This document shows, one piece after another, positions 7,909 through 20,387 of a stretch of 64,000 nucleotides of DNA. Within the stretch, counting starts at the first letter, position 1, and every line of letters begins with the position of its first letter. Below the pieces are notes generated by a model, which had not been told where the DNA came from, searched no databases, and saw only the letters and a program-made list of their open reading frames with translations. The position numbers and the translations under genes were made by a program. Origin of the DNA: Methanobacterium sp. PtaB.Bin024 (GTDB taxonomy: Archaea; Methanobacteriota; Methanobacteria; Methanobacteriales; Methanobacteriaceae); contig MVPY01000038.1 in the NCBI GenBank assembly GCA_002067065.1, forward strand, positions 3,155 to 67,154, written 5' to 3'.

Positions 7909-9183
7909 TCAGTTTTCAGCCCTCAATCTATTTCTTGAAAACAGTACCACTCCAACAATAAAGAGGATGATGGTTAGAATTAAAGCCCATCCTACTTGGT
8001 AGGCAATGGTGTCCCATCCACCCCCAAAGGTTAGAGTGGACCTGAGGGCATTGAGAACATGAGTCCATGGCAATAAATCATAAATCTGGAATGGCTGACC
8101 CCATATATTGGCTATTACTACCTGTGGGAGTTGGAAGAATGCACCTACCAGGAAACTGGTGGGTACACATATCAGGGGAGCCATATTAGCTGCTTGACGA
8201 TCATTACGGGCGAATGCAGCTATGATCATTCCTAGAGAGACTGAAGCTACTCCTCCAATTATACCCACAAACACAGCCAGCAGGAGTGTGTATAATCCCC
8301 CTTGCCAGTGAAATCCCACTAAAACTGCCACGATGAGAAGGATAATAACTTGTGCTGCTGCTACCAGAGACCATGGTAACAAACCACCCAGTAATAAGTC
8401 AAGGGAGGTCATTTTTGATAATTTTAATCTGGCAAGTGTGCCTCGGTCCACCTCCCTGGTGAGAGCAACTGCCACGGTGGCAGCTAAAAGCAGGATGGCA
8501 AACACCATCATACCCGGAGCCATGAAGTCAAAGGTGGTAAATGAGCTTGTGCCAGGGATGGCCTCAACTTTACTCTGAAGATAGTTATTTGAATCAACTC
8601 CCAGGCTTCCAGTAGATGCATTCTGTACTTGGCTGACAATTTTATCCTTATATTGCTCTAAAACTCCAGTTAAGATTGCTTGGCTAACACCAAAAGCTAT
8701 GTATCCAGTATCTCCCCTGATAATTATGGTTGAAGTCACATTGGATGATATTGTTGATGTAGAAGTACCGGTTGATGATTGTTGTAGAGTGGCTGTAATC
8801 AAGTCCACTACCGATTGTGAGAAGTTTTCTGGGATGATCAGCTCTGCATCAACAGTTCTCTGTTTTATTTTTTTATCAGCATCACTTTCTGTTGTCTGGG
8901 TGACGTTGAAAAGGTGCACATCTGTGTTTTCGTACTTGGAGTCTTCTAAGATTTTGGTCAGATTATTGCCAAAATTCACATGTTCCCCTGTTGAAGGCAT
9001 GGTAGCGCCTTTATCATAATTGACAACCGCCAGGTTGTGGGGTTGGTTGCTCTCTCCCATTCCTCCAAAGGCAAATCCAAATACTAACATGAAAAAGAGA
9101 GGGAAAAGAAGAATCATCATCAGACCTCTGCGGTCACGTATGAGTTCTTTGAAATCTTTTTTGGCTATGCTGATGAACTTCAT
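7909..9183 (-). CDS. ABC-2 type transporter permease
   Basis: A 424-aa permease with the layout of the drug-export ABC-2 family: one N-terminal membrane helix (about residues 22-41), a large extracytoplasmic domain of about 170 residues rich in Thr, Ser and Asn, then five or six C-terminal helices including the LLPWSLVAAAQVIILLIVAVLVGF block. It starts only 2 bases after the ATPase stop, so the two form one transporter. The family exports hydrophobic drugs, lipids or polymers. The actual cargo is unknown. Confidence 0.92.
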   Translation of the reverse strand: MKFISIAKKDFKELIRDRRGLMMILLFPLFFMLVFGFAFGGMGESNQPHNLAVVNYDKGATMPSTGEHVNFGNNLTKILEDSKYENTDVHLFNVTQTTESDADKKIKQRTVDAELIIPENFSQSVVDLITATLQQSSTGTSTSTISSNVTSTIIIRGDTGYIAFGVSQAILTGVLEQYKDKIVSQVQNASTGSLGVDSNNYLQSKVEAIPGTSSFTTFDFMAPGMMVFAILLLAATVAVALTREVDRGTLARLKLSKMTSLDLLLGGLLPWSLVAAAQVIILLIVAVLVGFHWQGGLYTLLLAVFVGIIGGVASVSLGMIIAAFARNDRQAANMAPLICVPTSFLVGAFFQLPQVVIANIWGQPFQIYDLLPWTHVLNALRSTLTFGGGWDTIAYQVGWALILTIILFIVGVVLFSRNRLRAEN

Positions 9184-9185
9184 TT

Positions 9186-10127
9186 TTACTCCCTCAGGCC
9201 AGTTCCTGTTAAATCTATGAAAACATCCTCTAATGTGTTCTGTCGCATGGAAAGGTCCACTACGTTAAGTTCAAGAGACTCTACTTTGTCTATTATCCTT
9301 GGAAGTTTCCCAACAGCATCCAGTGCCCTGATGTTTATCTGACCGTTTACTTCAACTGCCGACTGCACATCTTCCAGTTCTTGAATTGCATTAATTGCCT
9401 CCTGATTCTTCTCAGGGTCTGAAATCTTCATTTCCACCACATCACCCCCTCCTATTTCCTTTTTAAGGTTGGAGGGTGTGTCCAGTCTGAGCAGTTTTCC
9501 ATGGTCAATGATGGCAACACGATCTGAAAGTCGGTCAGCTTCATCCATAATGTGAGTGGTTAAGATAACAGTTTTTCTCTCATCATCACGTAGACTTCGA
9601 ATGTAATTCCATAAAACCCGACGAGACTGGGGATCCAGGCCTTCTGATGGTTCATCCAAGACCACGATTTCTGGTTCGTGAACCAGAGCCAGTGCCAGGT
9701 TCAAACGACGTTTCATTCCCCCTGATAATTGTGTGACCACGGTGTCTGCTTTATCTGTTAGGAAGAGGTCATCTAACAGTTTTTGAACCCTTTTAGTTAG
9801 TTTATCCTTGGGTACTTCGTACATATCTCCAATAAGAGTCAAACTTTCCTTGCAGGTGAGATGATCCCATAGTACCAGTTCCTGGGGACATATTCCAATG
9901 GTTCCCTTCTCTATCGTTTGAACTTCCTCTTCATCAATGAATACCTGTCCACTGGTTGGGCGCAGGAGTCCCACCATCATACTAATGGATGTGGTTTTCC
10001 CTGCCCCGTTGGGTCCCAGGAATCCAAAAACCTCGCCACGATTTATTTTGAGATTGAGTTTTTCTACTGCCCTGAAATCGCCAAAATCTTTGGAGAGATC
10101 CCGGGCCTCCATAATAATATCACTCAT
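9186..10127 (-). CDS. ABC transporter ATP-binding protein (DrrA-like)
   Basis: All nucleotide-binding motifs are present: Walker A GPNGAGKTT, the Q-loop near GICPQELVLWDHLT, signature LSGGMKRR, Walker B IVVLDEPSEGLDP and the switch histidine in ILTTHIMDEAD. The C-terminal ~90 residues match the accessory domain of daunorubicin-resistance ATPases (ending DVFIDLTGTGLRE). ATG 10127 is preceded by GGGGT; a longer reading to 10175 lacks a ribosome-binding site. It partners the permease directly downstream and follows a small membrane gene and a PadR repressor gene. Confidence 0.95.
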   Translation of the reverse strand: MSDIIMEARDLSKDFGDFRAVEKLNLKINRGEVFGFLGPNGAGKTTSISMMVGLLRPTSGQVFIDEEEVQTIEKGTIGICPQELVLWDHLTCKESLTLIGDMYEVPKDKLTKRVQKLLDDLFLTDKADTVVTQLSGGMKRRLNLALALVHEPEIVVLDEPSEGLDPQSRRVLWNYIRSLRDDERKTVILTTHIMDEADRLSDRVAIIDHGKLLRLDTPSNLKKEIGGGDVVEMKISDPEKNQEAINAIQELEDVQSAVEVNGQINIRALDAVGKLPRIIDKVESLELNVVDLSMRQNTLEDVFIDLTGTGLRE

Positions 10128-10189
10128 AGTATTATACCCCACAATTATCTTAAAATATCCTTTATCCTTCTGCAAATCACATCAACAAT

Positions 10190-10354
10190 CTAAACAATTG
10201 TTACTTTTTTATTCCTTATTGAATTTATCATATACCCCACAATTATTATTGCTATGGTGAAGCCGAATATACTCCCCATAGTTCCCAATAATGAGAATAA
10301 TGTGCCCATTACTACAAGTAACACTCCGATCTCTATCCATTGCCAGTTAACCAT
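10190..10354 (-). CDS. Small membrane protein, 54 aa, in the ABC exporter operon
   Basis: This short gene lies between padR and the ATPase. It begins at ATG 10354 after a strong AAGGAG site and ends at TAG 10190-10192. The product starts MVNWQWIEIGVLLVVMGTLF, then continues through a glycine-rich turn into a second hydrophobic helix (FGFTIAIIIVGYMI), and ends in a basic tail. This is a two-helix membrane protein. I do not recognise it. It is spaced 18 bases from padR and 62 from the ATPase start, so it sits within the operon and may assist or regulate the transporter. Confidence 0.75.
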   Translation of the reverse strand: MVNWQWIEIGVLLVVMGTLFSLLGTMGSIFGFTIAIIIVGYMINSIRNKKVTIV

Positions 10355-10372
10355 AGTTCTAACTCCTTTCTA

Positions 10373-10885
10373 TTATTCTAAATCCATTAATTTTTCATAA
10401 AACTCTATTGAACATTTTAATTCACGAATACCATATTCAAGAACAGTACTCGAAACGTGCGACATTGAGGACCCATGTTTTTCCTTTTTTTCCAAAGCAT
10501 CCTTAAGTAAATTTAATTTAGATTCATATACTGGTTCAATAACTTTCCTTCGGCGTTCTTTGGGTATTAAATCAAAAAAAACTGCCTTTATTTTAAAGTC
10601 AAAATCATCTATTCCTGGTTCTGCAGGGGTGGACACCAACTCAACTAAGTGCTCTTTACCATCTTCAGTGATATGATACACTTTTTTGTTCACCTTTTCA
10701 CTAGAAATCAATTCTCCCCTGACAAATCCGTTTTCCTCCATTTTTGTCAGCGTAGAATATAGGATATTATTATTTAACTTGAAATAGGGATTTCCAAAGT
10801 AATGTTTGACATTTTTTTTAAGTTTGTATCCATGACTTGGCTGGAAGTAGATCATGCCCAATATTATAAGATCTGTGTTTACCAT
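10373..10885 (-). CDS. PadR family transcriptional regulator
   Basis: The N-terminal ~85 residues form the PadR winged helix: LIILGMIYFQPSHGYKLKKN, then LNNNILYSTLTKMEENGFVR and a beta-wing ending KKVYHITEDGKEHL. The C-terminal half is a helical dimerisation region. PadR proteins usually repress neighbouring exporter genes and release DNA on binding a toxic compound. Here the gene is first in the operon with the ABC exporter, and a perfect palindrome lies 46 bases upstream of its start, so autoregulation is likely. Confidence 0.9.
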   Translation of the reverse strand: MVNTDLIILGMIYFQPSHGYKLKKNVKHYFGNPYFKLNNNILYSTLTKMEENGFVRGELISSEKVNKKVYHITEDGKEHLVELVSTPAEPGIDDFDFKIKAVFFDLIPKERRRKVIEPVYESKLNLLKDALEKKEKHGSSMSHVSSTVLEYGIRELKCSIEFYEKLMDLE

Positions 10886-10930
10886 TGAATCACCTAGAGA
10901 TTAACTGAAATTTTGAAGGTCATTTCTATG

Positions 10931-10965
10931 TATGTTAAATTTAACATAGGTTACTTTTAACATAG
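10931..10965. promoter_or_regulatory. Palindromic operator candidate upstream of padR
   Basis: TATGTTAAATTTAACATA (10931-10948) is a perfect 18-bp palindrome. The half-site TTTAACATAG recurs at 10940-10949 and 10956-10965, start-to-start 16 bases apart. The position just upstream of padR and the dyad symmetry suit a PadR dimer. The same region divides the operon from the divergent gene at 11052. Confidence 0.6.
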
Positions 10966-11051
10966 TGACTCATGTAATATATAAGTTTGCCCATTACCCT
11001 GAAGTCTAAGATAATAAAGATCAGTGACATATATGTAAACTGGTGATGGTG

Positions 11052-11267
11052 ATGATCGATAGAATTGAAGTTAGTATGATTAATGAATCCGTACACAACT
11101 TCCGTAAGGGAGAGTTTGGAGTGGAATCTATTGAAATCCACGAAAAACGGGGTTTAATTGAAATAATTTATGCATCTCAGGAAACCGGGACAAAAACTGT
11201 GTTTATTCCCATGGAAAATGTTGAAAAATGTGAGTTCATCCATAAACCAGAACTAAAGGAAGATTAA
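11052..11267 (+). CDS. Small hypothetical protein, about 71 aa
   Basis: An acidic, beta-rich small protein (MIDRIEVSMINESVHNFRKG; LIEIIYASQETGTKTVFIPM) with one cysteine and no membrane segment. The start is ambiguous: GTG 11043, ATG 11046, GTG 11049 and ATG 11052 are all in frame. ATG 11052 is preferred because GGTGAT at 11042-11047 is then correctly spaced. It is divergent from padR. I do not recognise the family. Confidence 0.6.
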   Translation: MIDRIEVSMINESVHNFRKGEFGVESIEIHEKRGLIEIIYASQETGTKTVFIPMENVEKCEFIHKPELKED

Positions 11268-11407
11268 TTGAATGCTCTCTTGAACGGGAAATTTATTGAT
11301 TTCCTAAATTTGATGAGAGAAATAAAAAAAAGAGAGAATCAACAGATTAATTATTTATTCAGGCAGTGTTTTAAAATTTATTAGATAATTATTATATTAG
11401 GTAATTA

Positions 11408-11476
11408 TTAGAATCTATTCAGATAGTACTTGGAATAATGGAGTGGTTAAAACCTGTTCAGATAGTACTTGGAATA
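11408..11476 (-). repeat. Duplicated 3' end of the DUF1847 gene
   Basis: The last ten codons of the gene at 11447-12019 (YSKYYLNRF and stop) are repeated immediately beyond its stop at 11408-11437, again reading YSKYYLNRF and stop. The two copies are 39 bases apart. They differ only at synonymous positions (AAC/AAT, AGG/AGA, TTT/TTC). TTCAGATAGTACTTGGAATA is identical at 11418-11437 and 11457-11476. Confidence 0.9.
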
Positions 11477-12019
11477 TATTGCACCTAATGGATTATGGGC
11501 CAGTACTCTGTCTTTTACAACCAGAGTGGTTACTGGTGCCTGGGAATGTGCTGTGAATAATATGTCATGACCAATACAGAGTCCAATTATAATATTAAGA
11601 TCAGTGTTTTTTTCATTGAGGACTGTTACCTGGCCAATAGGGTTACACATGGATTCTCTACGTTCTTTATCTATTTTTTCCAGCTCGAAATCTTCTTTAC
11701 TAATCCCACATACTTTGCAACATACAGAGTATACTTTAAAATGTTTTTTGAATATGGAACAAATTACATTTGCTTCTTCTTCTAAACCCACACAGAATGC
11801 CAGTCCTATCCTTTTATAATTCATCATCTTTGAAAAGATGATTATTTCTTCTATACGGGTTTTTTCCATGTAATATCTGGATTCAATGGCAGTAGATTTT
11901 TTCAATATTTCGAGTTCGTGTTCTTTGTAAAGTTTTTTAACTTCTTCTTTGATATTCAAACAGTCTTTTCCATTATAACAATCTTTCTTCTGGCAGGAAG
12001 CACAATTCAACCCATCCAT
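11447..12019 (-). CDS. DUF1847 cysteine-rich metal-binding protein
   Basis: The 190-aa protein opens with a cysteine cluster (CASCQKKDCYNGKDC) and has further conserved cysteines in CVGLEEEANVIC, VCCKVCG, MCNP and GLCIGHD. This pattern and the GLCIGHDILF plus SQAPVTTLVVKDRVLAHNP segment match DUF1847, a family of presumed iron-sulfur or zinc proteins found in anaerobes. Function is unknown. It stands alone on the minus strand between an AT-rich spacer and the methylase gene. Its 3' end has been duplicated just outside the gene. Confidence 0.82.
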   Translation of the reverse strand: MDGLNCASCQKKDCYNGKDCLNIKEEVKKLYKEHELEILKKSTAIESRYYMEKTRIEEIIIFSKMMNYKRIGLAFCVGLEEEANVICSIFKKHFKVYSVCCKVCGISKEDFELEKIDKERRESMCNPIGQVTVLNEKNTDLNIIIGLCIGHDILFTAHSQAPVTTLVVKDRVLAHNPLGAIYSKYYLNRF

Positions 12020-12178
12020 CTCCTTTTGATTTATTAAACGTTATTAAATTTGAAATGATGAAAAAATTATTGCAATGGTTCCTAATCATCATCCCCTTTT
12101 AATAATCCATGATAATTCTAATAAATCTAATAATTTTAATTAATTCTAAAAATTCTAATAATCCTAATGAATTTAATT

Positions 12179-13114
12179 TTAATAATTCCTGATGATTAGC
12201 TCCTTTATTTCTCCTCTCCCCGATGTTTTGGAATTTATGTTACGCTTGGCAAGAACTCGTTGTATGTTATATCCCTCATATAGTTCATCAAAGAAATTAT
12301 CATTAACATCATGGTTTTTAGGGTCACTGTTGCTTAGAATAAGATTTGAGCCCTTTTGATCCATTTTTTTGTAGAATTCTGCCAGTTTTGTCTGGTCTTC
12401 ATCATCGAAACCTTCACTGGAATATCCTGTGAAGTGTGAAGTGCTGTTAAGTGGCCTGTAGGGAGGGTCCAGGTAGACCAAAGTGTCTTCTTCTATGAAT
12501 TCCTCAGCATGGGCAAAGTCTGCGCAGAGGAGCTCTGTTTTTTTAAGAGCTTCATGCACATACTTTAAGTTTACTTCATCACAAATCTTAGGATTCTTGT
12601 ACCTGCCAAATGGTACGTTGAACTCACCATTACTGTTGGAACGGAAAAGTCCATTGAAACATGTCTTGTTAAGAAAGACCAGATAAGCTGCCCTCTGGAT
12701 CCACTCTGGGCCATAGTTAGAATAATCAATCTCACCTATCTGCTGATTGTAAAGACCTCGAATATGATAATAATTCTCTTTTCGACTTTTTTCTGATTTA
12801 TGGAGATGTTCATCCTCCATATCCTTTAATTTGTCAATTAAGTTAAGATGATCATTTTGAAGAACCCTGTAGGTCAGTATGAGTTCTGGATTGATATCCA
12901 ATAGTATGGACTGTTTAACCTGGTAGTTTCTTTTTAAAAAAAAGAACATGGCACCTCCACCTACGAAAGGTTCCACATACCTTTCAATAATACCACTATC
13001 CAGTACAGATTGGGGTAATCTTTTCTCCAACTCTAAAAGGAGTTGAGTTTTGCCACCTGCCCATTTGAGGAAGGGTCTGGGAACTTTAAAATTTTTGGAT
13101 GAACTTTTTGCCAT
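12179..13114 (-). CDS. DNA adenine methyltransferase (Dam/D12 class)
   Basis: The order of motifs is that of alpha-class N6-adenine methylases of the D12 family: PRPFLKWAGGKTQLL (SAM-binding motif I variant) near the N-terminus, PFVGGGAMFFFL, a target-recognition middle region, then the catalytic VYLDPPYRPL (DPPY, motif IV). At 311 aa it is slightly longer than E. coli Dam. No endonuclease gene adjoins it, so it appears to be an orphan methylase or a partner of an unlinked enzyme. The recognition site, GATC in many relatives, cannot be read from sequence with certainty. Confidence 0.92.
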   Translation of the reverse strand: MAKSSSKNFKVPRPFLKWAGGKTQLLLELEKRLPQSVLDSGIIERYVEPFVGGGAMFFFLKRNYQVKQSILLDINPELILTYRVLQNDHLNLIDKLKDMEDEHLHKSEKSRKENYYHIRGLYNQQIGEIDYSNYGPEWIQRAAYLVFLNKTCFNGLFRSNSNGEFNVPFGRYKNPKICDEVNLKYVHEALKKTELLCADFAHAEEFIEEDTLVYLDPPYRPLNSTSHFTGYSSEGFDDEDQTKLAEFYKKMDQKGSNLILSNSDPKNHDVNDNFFDELYEGYNIQRVLAKRNINSKTSGRGEIKELIIRNY

Positions 13115-13218
13115 TTTTATCCTTATTGATTTGATTTTAATTGTCTAAATTTTATCAAACGCCATGTTCAATCTTCAATCTTGAACTTCAACGTAACCAA
13201 CTATTGCTATTTCACTAT

Positions 13219-14007
13219 TTATTGGTCTTCCAAAATATTTTCAGGGGCACCACCCAAAATAACAAGTCCCTCAGCTTCTAAAAAGTGTAAATCAGCTGGA
13301 ATTATAATACAATGAAGAGGGCCTCCAAAATCTTCATCCACTAATTTCCTTATTGGGCCTGCTCTAACCAGAGGTTCCCTGGAACCTGCACGGGCAATCA
13401 CCACAGCCAAAGTATCATCAGATATTAATCCTCCCTTTCGTTCGTCTTCAACACGCAGAAGGTACTCCAGACCTTCATTTGCAGCCATATAATAATCTCG
13501 GTGAGCCTGGATATCCAGTAAAACAAGTGTATGTAATCCCATCTTTCTATTTTCATTTATGACATGATAGGGGGAGTGGGGGAAGTAGTTTGCTTCTGGT
13601 CGGGGTATGGTTGTGACTTTACCAAACTTGTATGCCTGCAAACCTGCAATACCAGGGGCTGCTGAGAGTATGGATGATGCATGGATAACCCTGGTTTTTA
13701 TTCCTTTCTTACGGGCTTCCATCAGAATATCTGAATGAGTGGTGGCCATCAAAGGGTCACCTGCAGTTAAAAATGCAACATCTTTATCTTCAGCCTGTTT
13801 TATAGGGAGATTGTCTTCCTCAACTTCTTCCCGTTTGAGTATGTTTATTTTCATCCCTGCCAGGTTTTCCAGGGATTTTAAATCCCCGCCGAATAGGCAG
13901 GCAGTGTAAAATTCAGCGTAAACCACATCGGCAGATTGAATGGCTTCAAGACCATTTATGGATATGTCTTTTTCATCATAGAGTCCCAGTCCAACCAGGT
14001 AGAGCAT
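13219..14007 (-). CDS. dphB: Diphthine synthase
   Basis: DphB methylates the modified histidine of elongation factor 2 in diphthamide synthesis, using SAM. The 262-aa product has the tetrapyrrole-methylase fold signatures: MLYLVGLGLYDEKDISINGL at the N-terminus, VVYAEFYTA, FLTAGDPLMATTH and the late ARAGSREPLVRAG. The length matches the archaeal family. ATG 14007 has GGTGA six bases upstream; an in-frame ATG at 14025 precedes that site and is rejected. It is divergent from trm5 across a 116-base gap that should contain both promoters. Confidence 0.96.
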   Translation of the reverse strand: MLYLVGLGLYDEKDISINGLEAIQSADVVYAEFYTACLFGGDLKSLENLAGMKINILKREEVEEDNLPIKQAEDKDVAFLTAGDPLMATTHSDILMEARKKGIKTRVIHASSILSAAPGIAGLQAYKFGKVTTIPRPEANYFPHSPYHVINENRKMGLHTLVLLDIQAHRDYYMAANEGLEYLLRVEDERKGGLISDDTLAVVIARAGSREPLVRAGPIRKLVDEDFGGPLHCIIIPADLHFLEAEGLVILGGAPENILEDQ

Positions 14008-14123
14008 TATTTTCACCTTCAACATCTAATTATGAGATGGAGAGTTTATAAAATTTTATTTTAAAGACAAAAATAAATGATAATAGGTACAATAATTGAT
14101 GAAAGAAATAGTAGAGGAATTCC

Positions 14124-15146
14124 ATGATCGGGTTAAAGGTCCCTAAAAAAGAAGCAAATAACATTCGCCTTATTCTACAGGAGAAAAGTCTCCTTAACCA
14201 TGACTGGAAGATCAGACGTTCAGATGAGTATGTGTATCTTCCTCTAAATCAAGAACCTGATGATGAGCTTTTAGGAGAACTGGGCCTTAATAGTATTGAT
14301 ATCGTGGATATTGATTTTGAAGAACATAAAAAAAGACCCCGTAGTATGGAAGATTACCTCCAGGGCAGGATTCCCCCTGAAAAGATGGATGAATTCAAAA
14401 AATCCTTTGACATTATTGGAGATGTGGTGATCCTGGAGATACCAGATGAACTGGAAGATGAGAAATATCTCATCGGAGAGGCAGCCCTTAAATTCACCAA
14501 AAGAAAATCTGTTTATCGTAAAAAAAGCAAAATAAAGGGTATTGTTCGCACCCGAGAACTGGAACACCTTGCTGGAGAAGACCAGCCTGTGACAATTCAC
14601 AAAGAGTATGACTCCCATATAATGTTAGATGTTAAAAAGGTTTATTTCAGCCCCCGTCTGGCCACAGAAAGGAAGATCGTAACAGATCAGGTACATGATG
14701 GGGAGATAATCCTTGATATGTTTGCAGGGGTGGGACCCTTTGCCATTAACATCGCCCGGAGACACAAAGTCCAGATATATGCTGTGGATATCAACCCCCA
14801 TGCTGTGGATTATCTTAAAAAGAATATCACTTCAAATAAGCTTAAAGGACAAATCACAGCCATACAGGGAGATGTTGCTGAGGTATTAAAAAATCTCAAC
14901 CCTGAGATGGATCGAATTATTATGAACTTGCCGGGTACTGCCTATGAGTTTCTTCCCCTAGCGGTCGAACATCTAAAACCTGGTGGAACACTTCACTATT
15001 ACCAGTTCAGTCGTGACTTTGAAGATCCAATAAAGAGGGTGAAAAAAGTAGCATATCCTCGCCATGTGGAGATATTAGATAAAAGGAAAGTCAAATCCAG
15101 GAGTCCTGGTGTGTGGCATGTGGCCATTGATGCTCGAATTATATGA
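14124..15146 (+). CDS. trm5: tRNA (guanine37-N1)-methyltransferase Trm5
   Basis: This 340-aa enzyme methylates G37 next to the anticodon, preventing frameshifting. The N-terminal ~90 residues form the D1-like domain, and the middle has the RNA-binding region (LGEL-like LIGEAALKFTKRKSVYRK). The catalytic domain shows FSPRLATERKIV, LDMFAGVGPFAINIAR (SAM binding), AVDINPHAVDYL and the active-site motif NLPGTAYEFL. The length and motif set suit the archaeal Trm5b group. It is a single gene, convergent with mtnA. Confidence 0.95.
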   Translation: MIGLKVPKKEANNIRLILQEKSLLNHDWKIRRSDEYVYLPLNQEPDDELLGELGLNSIDIVDIDFEEHKKRPRSMEDYLQGRIPPEKMDEFKKSFDIIGDVVILEIPDELEDEKYLIGEAALKFTKRKSVYRKKSKIKGIVRTRELEHLAGEDQPVTIHKEYDSHIMLDVKKVYFSPRLATERKIVTDQVHDGEIILDMFAGVGPFAINIARRHKVQIYAVDINPHAVDYLKKNITSNKLKGQITAIQGDVAEVLKNLNPEMDRIIMNLPGTAYEFLPLAVEHLKPGGTLHYYQFSRDFEDPIKRVKKVAYPRHVEILDKRKVKSRSPGVWHVAIDARII

Positions 15147-15200
15147 TGCCTGAATGATGTATAAGAACCTATATGCTACCCAGATGATACATGCATACCC

Positions 15201-16130
<930 letters not shown>

Positions 16131-16135
16131 TTTCA

Positions 16136-16200
16136 AAACACATCCTCTATAACAAATTAAATTTCATATTCAAACACATCCTTTACAACAAATTAAATTT
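16136..16200 (-). promoter_or_regulatory. Duplicated ribosome-binding region and mini-ORF in the mtnA leader
   Basis: A 29-base segment occurs twice at a 36-base period (16136-16164 and 16172-16200) with two mismatches. Each copy contains a Shine-Dalgarno-like GGATGTG followed by an ATG. In the upstream copy the ATG (16165-16167) opens a six-codon reading frame, MKFNLL, whose TAG stop at 16147-16149 abuts the ribosome-binding site of mtnA. It may be a translated leader or only a neutral duplication. Confidence 0.6.
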
Positions 16201-16282
16201 ACAATCAATTTATTGGATGTGATAATTAAAAGAAGTTTATAAGGGATTTTCTCATATTAAAATCCCTAATGATTTTAAATTT

Positions 16283-17137
<855 letters not shown>

Positions 17138-17198
17138 ATTTCCTCTCCAGCTTTTAGTGGATACTTTGGATTTATTCTCTTTTGAAGGCTTATTATTC

Positions 17199-17792
17199 TT
17201 AGGAAGATTTAGGTGTTGTTATTTCATATGATTTTTTATTTTCTTTCATTTCTTTAACGATTTTGCGGGTTTTTTCCAGGTATTCCTCTTTAATATATTC
17301 ATCAGAACAGGTCAGGGCTATTATGTTACCTTCTGAGAAGTGTTCCATTACCCTGAATCCTTCAGGAACTATGCGGAATAGGGCATCATAGATCTTCTTT
17401 TTGAGATCTTCCTCAGGATCATGTACCACCAGTCCCTCAAGTTTGACCTGAGGATCATCAATTATAACCTCGTACCGGCTGGGCTGGTGTATTTTGTTTC
17501 TTCCCTCAATTTCCCAGAGTTTTTTAAGAAGTTCAGGAAGGTAGTTCTCATCTTCAATCCTAATAAATACCTCATTAGCCTCAGCATCGTATTTATATTC
17601 AGCAAAATCATCTAAAAGTACTGGTGGGGCTGTTTTTTGGTACTGGATGGCAATGATGAAGATTGGGTCGCGAGGATCAATATAAATACGAACATCTTTT
17701 ACAGCCCGAACAATCTGAACATCCTGTAGTATTTGCCGGAGAATCATGTCGTAGACTTCTCGTCCAGTTTCATCATAGCATTCTACCTGCAT
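17199..17792 (-). CDS. Methanogenesis marker protein 17
   Basis: The protein (about 197 aa) begins MQVECYDETGREVYDMILRQ and has the acidic, alternating alpha-beta pattern of methanogenesis marker 17 (Mmp17). ATG 17792 follows a near-perfect GTAGGAGGATA site; a longer reading to 17876 overlaps the marker 15 gene. Mmp17 is, as I recall, a component of the ATP-dependent complex with McrC, Mmp3, Mmp7 and component A2 that reductively activates methyl-coenzyme M reductase. It lies 10 bases after marker 15 and 64 before nifB. Confidence 0.9.
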   Translation of the reverse strand: MQVECYDETGREVYDMILRQILQDVQIVRAVKDVRIYIDPRDPIFIIAIQYQKTAPPVLLDDFAEYKYDAEANEVFIRIEDENYLPELLKKLWEIEGRNKIHQPSRYEVIIDDPQVKLEGLVVHDPEEDLKKKIYDALFRIVPEGFRVMEHFSEGNIIALTCSDEYIKEEYLEKTRKIVKEMKENKKSYEITTPKSS

Positions 17793-17802
17793 TTGTATCC
17801 TC

Positions 17803-19048
<1,246 letters not shown>

Positions 19049-19056
<8 letters not shown>

Positions 19057-19569
19057 GGTTATTCCCCCCTTGTTCCTTGGTTTTATCATCTTCCAACTTA
19101 GAACCTTCTGATTCATCTGATTGGTCTGTTCCTTCTTGTTTTTCCAGTTCATCCAGGAAGGTGTTGATCTTGTTAATCACTTCCAAGGTTTCTTCCCGGG
19201 TTTCAGGATAATGTATTTCCAGTACTGGGATACCTCTCTTGCGCAGGTAGTACATGGAGAGTTCGTTGGTACGGGCGCAGCCAATACATCCAAAACCATA
19301 TGGGGCGTCCTCCATTATTATAGCTGCTTCAGCTTCATCGATTATTGGTCCGAATATAGCCATTCTACCCCTCACACCTGAGGGTACTTCAATGGCTGCA
19401 TATTTAAGGCCTTTTATAGGTTCTTCCTCGGTGATGTTAAATGGTGGGGAGTCTATTTCAGGGTCTGTGACTTTTTTGCGCATTTCTTTCTGTATTACCA
19501 AAGGTTCATGACCTCTCCGTTCCACCATATCAGCCAGTATCAGTGAATTAGGTGGGAAAACAGCTATTT

Positions 19570-19573
<4 letters not shown>
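19049..19573 (-). CDS. Methanogenesis marker protein 5
   Basis: A 174-aa protein matching marker 5: MKIAVFPPNSLILADMVERR at the N-terminus, the cysteine motif GFGCIGCARTNELSMYYLRK in the middle and IPVLEIHYPETREETLEVIN after it. The CIGC pair could hold a metal. The final ~35 residues are a charged, low-complexity tail (EKQEGTDQSDESEGSKLEDD) not needed for the fold, and the end overlaps the marker 15 start. It also overlaps the DUF2111 gene stop by four bases. Function is unknown; it is restricted to methanogens. Confidence 0.9.

Positions 19574-20370
<797 letters not shown>

Positions 20371-20387
<17 letters not shown>

Noticed and set aside
12097..12185. AATTCTAATAAT-like array between the DUF1847 and methylase genes
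   Set aside because: It is irregular low-complexity AT sequence without a constant unit, so no repeat feature was called.
12179..13114. Type II restriction-modification system
   Set aside because: Only the methylase is present; neighbouring genes (DUF1847 and dphB) show no endonuclease features.
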